Shown one piece after another: positions 19,772-27,997 of a stretch of DNA of 50,551 bases. The stretch spans positions 18,913-69,463 of the forward strand of contig JAIEEY010000075.1 of NCBI GenBank assembly GCA_029067205.1, in the 5' to 3' direction. Position 1 is the stretch's first letter. Each line of letters starts with the position of its first letter. The notes under the pieces are model-generated. The model ran no database searches, had not been told where the DNA came from, and was given only the letters and a program-made list of their open reading frames with translations. A program made the position numbers and the translations under genes. This DNA comes from Lachnospiraceae bacterium (GTDB taxonomy: Bacteria > Bacillota > Clostridia > Lachnospirales > Lachnospiraceae).

Positions 19772-19812
19772 AGTGGCTTACATTGGCTTAAGGGTTGATG
19801 TAGGCACTTTTT
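19772..19812 (+). terminator. Terminator after prfA
   Basis: AGTG-g-CTTACATT pairs with GATGTAGG-CACT (two G-U pairs, one bulge), followed by TTTTT. A partial copy of its right arm (GGTTGATGTAGG then a T run) occurs at 25229-25247, after the second 21-bp repeat. Confidence 0.65.
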
Positions 19813-19836
19813 GTATGTTCTTGTGTTTTAAAAATT

Positions 19837-22800
19837 ATGAATTTGGCAAAAACAGGAGAAAATGAAAGCACTATGGCAAAAAAGAAGATGAAAGCAGCAC
19901 CTAAACCAAAGACAACTATTACAATGTTACAGGAATCGAGAAATGGTGGACAACTTGCGTTACGAGGGTATTCCTATCAATTTCTTTATTCCTGCTATCT
20001 AATGTTATCTGAAATGAATGAAAGTGTTGTATTTAATCTTGAAGGTATCGAGGATATTGATTACACTATTTGTGCAAATGATAAGAATTCGATTACGCAT
20101 ATCCAATTGAAATATTCTACTGTGAGACAAGACGCCAGTTTTATGTCAAGCGTAATAAAGAATTTTCTCGAGACGTATCTGATTGATAAAAATAGAAGTT
20201 TTAAACTGGTTTATGATTTTGTACCTGCAGTGGGGAATTTAAGTAAATTATTTCATGGAAATTTAGATGCAGATTCTCGAAAATATTGGAAGAATGTGAT
20301 CGAAAAAATCAAAAAGGAAAATGTTCTCTGGAATTGGGATGTGTATGAGTTTGATGACTTTATTTCTAAGATTTCGTTTGAGAATGTAGAAAAGAAATCA
20401 CTAGAGGATAGTGTTGAACGTGCATTGATCAAGAGGTACAATATTACAACTGGCAATATTAAATTGTTTGCAAATGGCATAAAGATGTTTTGCGTTGATA
20501 AGATGGAAAATCGCGGAAAAATTACGCTAAAAGAGATACAACAGTGTATAGAAGCTATCAAATTCGATATTAGTAAAGGTGCACAAAATCCTGCACATAG
20601 TTGGATAAAACGAATAGATTTTACTGGTTCTGACAAGTTATCTGACTACTATGAGGGTAAAAAGGCTACGCCTGCTGATATAGCAAATAATCTGCCTGTA
20701 TCCCGTCCAGCAATTGAAAAAGAACTAATAGATTCTATTCATAATAATACGATCACTGTAATAAAATCATCGAGTGGGCAAGGAAAGACTTCATTGGCAC
20801 TAAAAACGCAGTTTGCCCTACAATCTGAATACACCCCATATCAAATATCGTGCTGCAAGGATGTGCAAGAACTTGGTCATATTGTAGATTACTTTCGCGC
20901 CAGAACAAGACTTGGAGAAAAGCCGTTGATTTTACTTGATAATTTGGATGCACATCTAAGCAAATGGAACGAGCTTGCTCAACTTATGCAATCAAATGTT
21001 ATGCAGAATTATAGGTTGTTAGTAACTTCAAGGGAGAATGATTGGTATAATTACGGTGGGGATTTGAGCAATTTACACTCGATAAATATTATAAAACCTT
21101 TTCTTTCGGAGAATGAGGCAGCAAAAATTTTTCATACACTACAGCGTTCAGGATATTTGCATCCTGAAATGACAGATTGGAAAAGTTCATGGGCAAAGAT
21201 AGCTGACAGGAAATTGTTAATTGAATACGTGTATCTCCTTACACATGGAGTGATGATTGCAGAACGTATATCTGCACAAATGAAAGAGATTGGGACTTCT
21301 ACTGTAGGTGGTATCAAATTTGATATATTGAGAAAGGTATGTTTTGCGGATGTATGTGGAACGAAATTACCAACAAGGGAACTTTTGCAAAGGATGACGA
21401 TAAAAGCAGGGTGTGATATTGGGGAATTGTTAAAAAGCATGGAGGACGAGTTTTTAGTCCATGTTAGTTTGGATGGAGATTATATTGAAGGGCTGCATCC
21501 AGTGCGGTCACAGCATATTGTGGACCGCCTGCACGAATATTATTCACTTGCTGAAACTGCTCTTGAAATTACAAAGATTGCAGATATTCAAGATTTTCCA
21601 GTGCTTTTTTCTCACTATCCTGAGTTCGGGTTTGACAAAGAGGAATTTTATTCAAATTTTGTGAATCAATGGTGGGATATTACAAATTTGAAATGTTTTG
21701 TGTCTGCAATCCGTGAGACTTTTTCGGGAAGTGTTAGACAATATTTTTTAGACAATCGGGACGCCTTTAATGATGCAAATTCGCGAGGGGGATTGTTTGT
21801 TTTTGCGACAGAGTTATGTCCGTTTGAAAAATTCGAAGAATTTGGTGAATCATTGGAAACGCTTGATAGTCTCGCTGAAATGTCTCCCAATGATGAAAAT
21901 ATTCAATATTTAATTCGTTTAAGGGATCGTGTTGCTAAGATTGAATTATCTAAGACAGATGTATATATACTAAGTTTTAAATTATATGAAAAACTAAAAA
22001 ATCTGAATACGATAGAAATTGTAGATCTGGATTCATATGCAGTTATAGCAGACTGGCTTTATCATATTTATTCTTCAATGAATTTGTCACAAAATATCAA
22101 TTTAGAAAATCTATGGTCAAATCCAGAAAAATGCAATATTGATACATTGTCTTTATTGATGTACACATCTTTTTGTGGCAATAAGAAGGGGTATCTTAAC
22201 TTTGTAGAGTCGAACCTTCAACATATATTAACTTATCTCAAACACAAGACACAGTCTCATAGGTTGTATGTCAGTGATGATAGAGAAGATATACATGTTG
22301 AATATATTCTTAGGAGCAGTGAGATAGAAAAAGGAAATGAGGAAAGTGTTTCGCGTTTGAAAACAATTTGCAGGATGTTACCTATTTTTAAAGTTTATCG
22401 TTCAGATACGATAATGCCTCACTTAGATGCACTAGACGCATATACGATACCTGATGATGCCCATAAAGAGATGCCGATTAGAAATTTAGTGATTATGTTT
22501 CGCCAAGACCTTACCTCGTTATGGTTAATTACTATACAGAGTAATTACGAGTTTGACAAAGTAGTTGAATGGCTTGAACATTGGTTTAATACCCGTAAGT
22601 GTGTCTGCGAATTAATGGAGAAAGTTTGTAAATGCATATATAGATTGCTGGAGGGAAGGACAATTGGAAGCATAGGTGCAGAATTTGATGAGAAAAGGCA
22701 GCAATATGACGCATTTACACGCGGGGTGTTATCATATCCGAAAGAACATAGACCATTTGAGGATTCGCCAGAGCTACCAAAACAATTTGATGGGGTTCAA

Positions 22801-23670
22801 AGAGAATATTTTGGCAGTATACAGAATTTTTCAAATCAAGTGGCAGGACTTATTAAAAGAGATATAAAGATGCAAAACTTAGCACTTGGCAATTTAAAAC
22901 ATGCAATAGCAGCACTTTCATTAATGCAGAATTTTTTTGAACATATGTCATTGGACAGGATATTACAAAATAAACATAAAGAGTTGTGTGAACAGGAGAA
23001 TCAGAAATTGATCGAAACATATATGTGTTGCAATTATTATGTACAGCATCAAGCAGATAAAAATTTTAATAAATATCTTGTGAAAAACTGGTATTTATCT
23101 GTGCGCAAGAAAGAACTTGATGGAGTAAATTCTGCATTAGAGATTATTCCAAAACAGTATAAAGCAGAATTTCCAATACGTATATATGAGGAAGGAATAT
23201 TTAATTGTTATCCAATCCTTCTTAGGTCGTTTGATATTACAGATGAAGTGATGGCTCAGGATTTCATTGCAAGTGTTGCATTTATTCCTGAATTTCCTTT
23301 TGATTATTTAATTCTTATGTGGTGTAATGAGGAGGGAGATATTTTCCCCAAGGGACTTAGATTTACAAAACAATATTTGGAAGCGATACATCAGGTTTTG
23401 GTCTCAGGAGATCAGATGTCAATGGGTTTACTATCCACACCATTTCCAATAGATGTGACATTAAAGATGATTGCATGTTTTGATAGTGATATAAAATTGC
23501 AGCCCAGAAAAATGATGATTCATATGTTAGATACATTGGCGAGATTGCACAGGAACTGTGGGTTTATTCAAAAAATTGTGAATTACTTTCGGCTGATGAA
23601 GACAATGGATATCTTTCACATATACTTACCGGGATTAGGGAGAGGATATGTTCTATGCTTTATGAAGTAA
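19837..23670 (+). CDS. Nuclease-STAND NTPase, Avs-like candidate antiviral protein (C-terminus frameshifted)
   Basis: A 1277-residue multidomain protein. Residues 37-130 look like the Cap4/DUF4297 PD-(D/E)XK nuclease family: GGQLALRGYSYQF, then E69, EDID (72-75) and QLK (90-92) as the likely metal-binding and catalytic set. Residues 300-480 form a STAND-type NTPase: Walker A SSSGQGKTS (311-319), Walker B PLILLDNLD (363-371) and LLVTSREND (394-402). The remaining ~800 residues are helical with no recognised family, the position of the target sensor in Avs proteins. ATG 19837 has no ribosome binding site; ATG 19873 follows AGGAG at a long spacing and may be the real start. The last ~40 residues are out of frame: the other frame runs on to 23801 and fits the protein better. 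Base composition is more AT-rich than the neighbours. Confidence 0.8.
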   Translation: MNLAKTGENESTMAKKKMKAAPKPKTTITMLQESRNGGQLALRGYSYQFLYSCYLMLSEMNESVVFNLEGIEDIDYTICANDKNSITHIQLKYSTVRQDASFMSSVIKNFLETYLIDKNRSFKLVYDFVPAVGNLSKLFHGNLDADSRKYWKNVIEKIKKENVLWNWDVYEFDDFISKISFENVEKKSLEDSVERALIKRYNITTGNIKLFANGIKMFCVDKMENRGKITLKEIQQCIEAIKFDISKGAQNPAHSWIKRIDFTGSDKLSDYYEGKKATPADIANNLPVSRPAIEKELIDSIHNNTITVIKSSSGQGKTSLALKTQFALQSEYTPYQISCCKDVQELGHIVDYFRARTRLGEKPLILLDNLDAHLSKWNELAQLMQSNVMQNYRLLVTSRENDWYNYGGDLSNLHSINIIKPFLSENEAAKIFHTLQRSGYLHPEMTDWKSSWAKIADRKLLIEYVYLLTHGVMIAERISAQMKEIGTSTVGGIKFDILRKVCFADVCGTKLPTRELLQRMTIKAGCDIGELLKSMEDEFLVHVSLDGDYIEGLHPVRSQHIVDRLHEYYSLAETALEITKIADIQDFPVLFSHYPEFGFDKEEFYSNFVNQWWDITNLKCFVSAIRETFSGSVRQYFLDNRDAFNDANSRGGLFVFATELCPFEKFEEFGESLETLDSLAEMSPNDENIQYLIRLRDRVAKIELSKTDVYILSFKLYEKLKNLNTIEIVDLDSYAVIADWLYHIYSSMNLSQNINLENLWSNPEKCNIDTLSLLMYTSFCGNKKGYLNFVESNLQHILTYLKHKTQSHRLYVSDDREDIHVEYILRSSEIEKGNEESVSRLKTICRMLPIFKVYRSDTIMPHLDALDAYTIPDDAHKEMPIRNLVIMFRQDLTSLWLITIQSNYEFDKVVEWLEHWFNTRKCVCELMEKVCKCIYRLLEGRTIGSIGAEFDEKRQQYDAFTRGVLSYPKEHRPFEDSPELPKQFDGVQREYFGSIQNFSNQVAGLIKRDIKMQNLALGNLKHAIAALSLMQNFFEHMSLDRILQNKHKELCEQENQKLIETYMCCNYYVQHQADKNFNKYLVKNWYLSVRKKELDGVNSALEIIPKQYKAEFPIRIYEEGIFNCYPILLRSFDITDEVMAQDFIASVAFIPEFPFDYLILMWCNEEGDIFPKGLRFTKQYLEAIHQVLVSGDQMSMGLLSTPFPIDVTLKMIACFDSDIKLQPRKMMIHMLDTLARLHRNCGFIQKIVNYFRLMKTMDIFHIYLPGLGRGYVLCFMK

Positions 23671-23801
23671 AGAAGCATTTGTCCTCAGAGATTTATCATG
23701 ATTTGAATGTTCTTTGTGATATGACATACAAAGGCGAAGTTTTTGATGATGTGGGACTTAACGCTTTGATATTGAAATATCAATATATGGAAATTGAATA
23801 A
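23544..23801 (+). pseudogene. Original C-terminal coding segment of the nuclease-STAND gene, now out of frame
   Basis: In the adjacent frame this stretch reads ATT GCA CAG GAA..., giving IAQELWVYSKNCELLSADED, then a charged helical run to YQYMEIE and a stop at 23799-23801. One base added near 23535-23540 joins it to the upstream frame: 19837-23801 is 3965 bases, one short of 1322 codons. In the current frame the gene ends at 23670 with a basic, hydrophobic and unlikely tail. Confidence 0.6.
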
Positions 23802-23912
23802 AGTCTTGTTGATGGTTACTGTTGTAATATGTGTTTGAAGTAGGGAAACGAACCCTGCTTGAGTGCATGTTAGGAAAGAACATGTTTTGGTTCAGTTGTA
23901 ATCAGGTAGGTA

Positions 23913-24578
23913 ATGAAACGATTGATGAAAACAGATTTACAGGAAGGGGAAAAAGTGGAAAGTATATTGAAAAGAGATGGTTTGTCGCTTGTTTTGTTAA
24001 AGAAGTTGTCATATCGGTCTGATTTAGGAATACGGCTGAAGAAAAATCTACATTATTTTGATAAAAATCTGTTGTTTGATGAGCTGATACAAGTGAATAA
24101 ATGGTATGATACCTGTGAATATCTTCATAATATTACAATAGATTATCGTATTAAAAGTATTCAATCAGCAATGCTGAAATATGACAGATATTATCCAGAT
24201 CATCAGACCGCTAAGGTTTTTAATGATATTTTAGGATTTCGTACCCTTTGTGATAATTACGAGGATGTGCTGAAATTGCAGGCATGTGAGAATATTCGTG
24301 TGGCGGATATGTCTAGTGGAAAAGCGGCAAATGATGGATATCGGGGAGTGCATATATATTTTCAATTAAGCAGTTTTCATTATCCGATTGAAATTCAGTA
24401 TAATACATATTATGATAGGTAATTCAATAATTGGCTGCATAAGTATGTTTACAAAAGGGGATATGATAATCAAATTGGCTGCATCTTGCGTCGGTCATAT
24501 GAGAATGCTAAAATTAGAAATGAGAATGAATTTAAGGAGATGTTGGATTATGTGCTATCTGATAGCGAAAAAATTTAA
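23913..24578 (+). pseudogene. RelA/SpoT-domain (p)ppGpp synthetase-like gene with premature stop
   Basis: The frame starting at 23913 (AGGTAGGTA upstream) encodes a RelA/SpoT synthetase domain: YRIKSIQSAMLK, DILGFRTLC, GYRGVHIYF and IEIQYNTYYDR are the usual substrate-binding and catalytic signatures. It stops at TAA 24421-24423, but the same frame continues without a break for another 51 codons (FNNWLHKYVYKRGYDNQIGC...) to 24578. The residue expected at the stop is glutamine (CAA to TAA). Small alarmone synthetases either tune ppGpp or act as toxins (ToxSAS), some in antiphage systems. Here the core is encoded but the C-terminal helical part is lost unless the stop is read through. It lies 111 bases after the nuclease-STAND gene. 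Confidence 0.75.
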
Positions 24579-24831
24579 CGATACAGGGTGTGTGGCTCTG
24601 CAGATGATGCATGGTCAACACTTAGCAGATTTTAAAGAAAGGTTGATACAGATTGTAGGATATGATGATATTCAGCTGGTAACGCTCAGCCGCCCGTCTG
24701 CTTATGGCGAATACGAACCATATCATTTTGTTGATACAGAGCAGGAATTTGAGGAAATGGTAAAACGCATGAAACAAAGACGTATAACAGATATGCAGGA
24801 GGTGGGTGGAATCAATGAGGGAAGAATATGA
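24550..24831 (+). CDS. DUF6718 family protein
   Basis: ATG 24550, behind AAGGAG at 24535-24540, gives a 93-residue protein beginning MCYLIAKKFNDTGCVALQ. The segment QLVTLSRPSAYGEYEPYHFV followed by DTEQEFEEMV matches what I remember of DUF6718, a short family of unknown function. The longer in-frame extension upstream is a shadow of the alarmone synthetase frame. The start lies inside the tail of that broken gene, so the two were probably coupled. The C-terminal third is duplicated as a fragment at 25263-25369. Confidence 0.7.
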   Translation: MCYLIAKKFNDTGCVALQMMHGQHLADFKERLIQIVGYDDIQLVTLSRPSAYGEYEPYHFVDTEQEFEEMVKRMKQRRITDMQEVGGINEGRI

Positions 24832-25030
24832 TATTGAAAATCTGAACCCAAGAAAAAATCCTTATGCTAAAAGAATGAAAAAACAAATTATGATAAATAT
24901 TGATACGGATATAGTGGAGTTCTTTAAGGAACAGAGTGAGGAATCAGGCATACCATATCAGACATTGATCAATCTATATTTGTCGGATTGTGCAAAGCAT
25001 AAGAAGCAATTGCAGATACATTGGGAATAG
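24815..25030 (+). CDS. BrnA/CopG-like antitoxin, orphan
   Basis: The 71-residue product MREEYDIENLNPRKNPYAKR continues into KKQIMINIDTDIVEFFKEQS and SGIPYQTLINLYLSDCAKHK, a ribbon-helix-helix pattern of the kind found in BrnA and CopG-type antitoxins. ATG 24815 is chosen over GTG 24806 because AGGAGG (24798-24803) is too close to the latter. It overlaps the end of the DUF6718 gene by 17 bases. No BrnT-like toxin is adjacent, so it is either an orphan or the partner of another island gene. It probably binds DNA; autoregulation is an inference. Confidence 0.75.
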   Translation: MREEYDIENLNPRKNPYAKRMKKQIMINIDTDIVEFFKEQSEESGIPYQTLINLYLSDCAKHKKQLQIHWE

Positions 25031-25133
25031 TAGCGAAATAAATATATGTTGATATTTCTGTACAGTCCGATGGAACTGTGCAGAGGATGTTGGCATACGC
25101 TGACAGCCTGAAAGATAGAGGCATTCGCCTACA

Positions 25134-25154
25134 GCCGCCGACCAGGCCGCGAAG
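25134..25154 (+). repeat. Right 21-bp direct repeat, candidate attachment site
   Basis: Exact second copy of the 21 bases at 19716-19736. It is preceded by cataca-like sequence unrelated to prfA and followed by aggctttttgacctg. At 25229-25247 a 12-base match (ggttgatgtagg) to the prfA terminator follows, so this repeat looks like the residue of another insertion at the same site, not just a simple attR. Confidence 0.6.
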
Positions 25155-25262
25155 AGGCTTTTTGACCTGTGCAATCGGAGAAATAGACAAGTCAAGGTGT
25201 ACATGTTATTCTTGAACAGTTCCTAAGTGGTTGATGTAGGTGTTTTTTGTTTCAGTATGTGT

Positions 25263-25369
25263 TTCAGCTGGTAACGCTCAGCCGCCCATCTGCTTATGGT
25301 GAATACGAACCATTTCATTTTGTGGATACAGAGCAGGAATTTGAGGAAATGGTAATCCGTATGAAATAG
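25263..25369 (+). pseudogene. Duplicated 3' fragment of the DUF6718 gene
   Basis: About 107 bases match 24671-24777 at roughly 90 percent by eye. The fragment encodes QLVTLSRPSAYGEYEPFHFV then DTEQEFEEMVIRMK and a stop. It has no start and no upstream part. The flanks show the 21-bp repeat and a terminator-like scrap, so it probably belongs to a second, mostly deleted copy of an island like the one on its left. Confidence 0.75.
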
Positions 25370-25458
25370 GAATCGAAAATTGAGGGAATTTGCAATTATA
25401 ATATTTTAATGATACAATAAAAGCAATGTAAATTGAAGCGGTGAAAGGGACTGGTGAT

Positions 25459-27568
25459 ATGAATATTCAGATGCAGGTCTGCGGATTGATTATTTTGTTG
25501 CTGATATTGTATTTTTATAAGAGGCAGGACACGGTCGGGCTGTATACGGAAGCTTTGTTCCGGCGTGCGCTGTATACATGCATGGGATGCCTTGTGCTCG
25601 ATATCCTGTCGGTGATACTCATTGTGAATCAAGATCGTTTTCCGGGGCTGCTTGTAAGGGCGGAATGTAAAATGTATCTGGTATCCCTGGTGGGAACAGG
25701 CTATGCGGCGTTGGTCTACGCCTGTGCAGATGTTTTCAGTCTTACAAAGATGAACGGATTTGTGAAACGGATGGGGTTTGCGGTAGCTGCTGTTGGTGTG
25801 GTCATATTCCTGCTGCCGATTCATATCTATTGTGAGGGAAGGAATGTGTACACTTACGGTTCAGCTTGCAATGTCATTAAGTTAAGCGAACCCTTATAAA
25901 CACTGGGGTTATCAGCAATTTATATACCAATTTCATGCATTTTTTGGTTACACCCTCCTTTAAAATCGGAGGGGTGTAACTAAAATTTTTACAAAAATAG
26001 CCTACGAAAGAACTCGAAAAGCTCATAAATAAGGCATTTTTAATACACTTGCTTAACTAAATGACATTGGTTCAGCTTGTATCGCAACTTATATAGGCGC
26101 AGTATCGCTCATACTGGTAACACTGTTCTATACAACGAAACAGGGAAACGGGATGAATCCCAGACGGAGCAGGGCGATCCGGACCTGGATGGTGATATGG
26201 CTGGTTTCAGCGGTGATCCAGCTTTTGAACAATCAGGTTCTGTTAGTTGGGTTTGCGGGTGCATTGGGCATTTTTATCCTGTTTTTCGAACTCGAGAATC
26301 CGGAGGCGAACATCGACAGAAAGACTGGTTTTTTCAACGCGAGGGCCTTTACGGACTATGTAAAGTATAAATATAATAGCGGTGAGGAAGTTGCTGGTAT
26401 GCTGGTTTCACTTGACAATGCGCATTCCGGCGACATCCGGATCGAACATATGGCTGACATCATGTCAGAAGTAACGGAGCTGATCAGAAGGATTCCGGAG
26501 ACAAAGAAGTTTAAGACAGACGACAGGGAATTTTCGCTTGTATTTGACAACACTGAGCAGATGGAACGCGCATATAATATGATCAATAGCCGGTTTCAGA
26601 GAGAGTGGCTGGAGGAAGTGGAAAATATAACTCCGGTAAGCTTACAGCCATATTATGTGATGGTTCCGTCAGGAAGGGTGGCTGACAATGCCGATGAAAT
26701 GCTGGGATTTCTCAGGTATTTCAGGGCGCATATCATAGACAATCCTGAAAGTCATGTGAATGTCATTGATGAAAACAGTGTGGCAAAAAAGAAGGAACGG
26801 GATGCGATGCTCGCAACGATTGTAACGGCGATGGAGGAGGACAGGGTGGAAGTGTTCTTCCAGCCGATTTATTCGACACATACCAAAAAGTTTGTCTCAG
26901 CTGAAGCGCTTGTGCGTATCCGAAGGGAAGACGGAAGTATCATTCCTCCCGGACTGTTTATACCGATTGCTGAGGAAACTGGTCTGATCGTAAGGCTCGG
27001 TGAGCGTGTATTCGAAAAGGTGTGTAAGTTCATCACAGAACATGCTCCAGAACAGTATGGTGTGGAGTATATTGAGATCAATCTGTCGGTCGTTCAGTGC
27101 GAGGCAAAATCACTGGCAAAATGCTACAGTGATATTATGGACAGATACAAAATCAATCCGGCATTTATCAATCTGGAGATCACGGAATCGGCGTCCATTG
27201 TCATGCGAAAGACACTGCTGGATAACATGAAGGCATTGATCAATTACGGCGTGAGCTTTTCCCTTGATGATTTCGGAAATGGTCAGTCCAATCTGAATTA
27301 TATCGTGGATATGCCAGTGCACATTGTTAAGTTCGACAGGGATATGACACAGGCGTATTTTGAGAGTGAAAAGGCAAGATATGTACTACAGGCTGCAACG
27401 GATATGATACAGGGGATGGGACTAAAGGTGGTAGCAGAAGGAGTGGAGACAGCGGAACAGCTCAGGGAACTTGAGCGGTTAGGGATTGATTACATACAGG
27501 GTTACTATTTCTCTAAACCGATTGAGACGGACCATTATCTTGATTTTTTGAAAGTAAAGAATCTATAA
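25459..27568 (+). pseudogene. GGDEF/EAL cyclic-di-GMP phosphodiesterase, split by a 201-bp MITE
   Basis: The gene starts at ATG 25459 (AAAGGGA upstream; GTG 25441 is a poorer choice). Several membrane helices precede position 25868, where a small element interrupts the frame. Removing 211 bases (element plus one target duplication) restores one frame of 633 codons ending at 27568. The product has an N-terminal membrane part, a degenerate GGDEF domain (DRKTGFFNARAF present but DDREF in place of GGDEF) and a full EAL domain: AEALVR, NLSVVQ, LEITES, SLDDFGNG, VKFDRD, VAEGVET and IQGYYFSKP. The catalytic set for c-di-GMP hydrolysis is complete. A shorter protein from ATG 26153 would keep EAL with only part of the membrane region, so residual activity is possible. 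Confidence 0.85.
25869..26069 (+). mobile_element. 201-bp MITE with ~19-bp inverted ends and 10-bp target duplication
   Basis: The left end CAATGTCATTAAGTTAAGC and the right end (read inverted) CAATGTCATTTAGTTAAGC differ at one base. The element is flanked by gttcagcttg at 25859-25868 and 26070-26079, which could be read as 11 bases (ggttcagcttg). A target duplication of 10-11 bases suits IS4/IS231-like transposases, which is an inference. Inside is a hairpin, GTTACACCCTCC / GGAGGGGTGTAAC, at 25947-25980. No open frame of note, so it needs a transposase in trans. Confidence 0.9.
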
Positions 27569-27581
27569 ATTCCAGATAAAT

Positions 27582-27613
27582 AAAAAACACTTTAGCTTGC
27601 TAAAGTGTTTTTT
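27582..27613 (+). terminator. Terminator after the EAL gene
   Basis: AAAAAACACTTTAG and CTAAAGTGTTTTTT form a perfect stem around a CTTG loop, with a T run in the right arm. It would work in both directions. Confidence 0.85.
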
Positions 27614-27705
27614 ATTTACGGCTCTATACAACACTATATCATAACAGAAAATATAAGTCTAGTATTTTTTTTGTTCCAAGTTATAATGATATTTGTAACA
27701 ATGTA

Positions 27706-27855
27706 ACAGTTCAGCCTTCGGCTTCCTGTTACAAGCATCAAGCCATGTAAAACCACTTCGTGGTGTCAAATCCACGTACCATGGCTTGATGCATCTCAGC
27801 CACTACACTTACTTACGGACTTTGCTGCGTGGTGCAAAGTCCTAGGCTGAACTGT
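27706..27855. repeat. ~150-bp interspersed hairpin repeat, copy B
   Basis: ACAGTTCAGCCT and AGGCTGAACTGT bound the element; the match extends outward (atgtaacagttcagcct against its inverse with one mismatch). Inside are two more hairpins: GCATCAAGCCATG / CATGGCTTGATGC and GACTTTGC / GCAAAGTC. It is the inverse-orientation relative of copy A at 1340-1491, better preserved. It lies between the EAL terminator and helD; nothing else is seen in 27614-27997. Confidence 0.85.
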
Positions 27856-27997
27856 AACATAACAATCACAACATGCAACCCTGTTAGAGAATGCTGCAAG
27901 GTCATCCCTGGGCAGCATTGAATGGGAAGTACATGTATAAACCTGCGCAGATGCAGGTAAGGAACAATTTCAGTTCCTGGAAAGGTATGGGTAAAAT

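Noticed and set aside
23831-24022. Alternative small gene overlapping the alarmone synthetase start
   Set aside because: It lies out of frame with the clear RelA/SpoT motifs and shows no start signal.
25033-25133. Possible recombinase remnant before the right 21-bp repeat
   Set aside because: The short frame MLAYADSLKDRGIRLQ has no recognisable recombinase motif and stops in the other frames.
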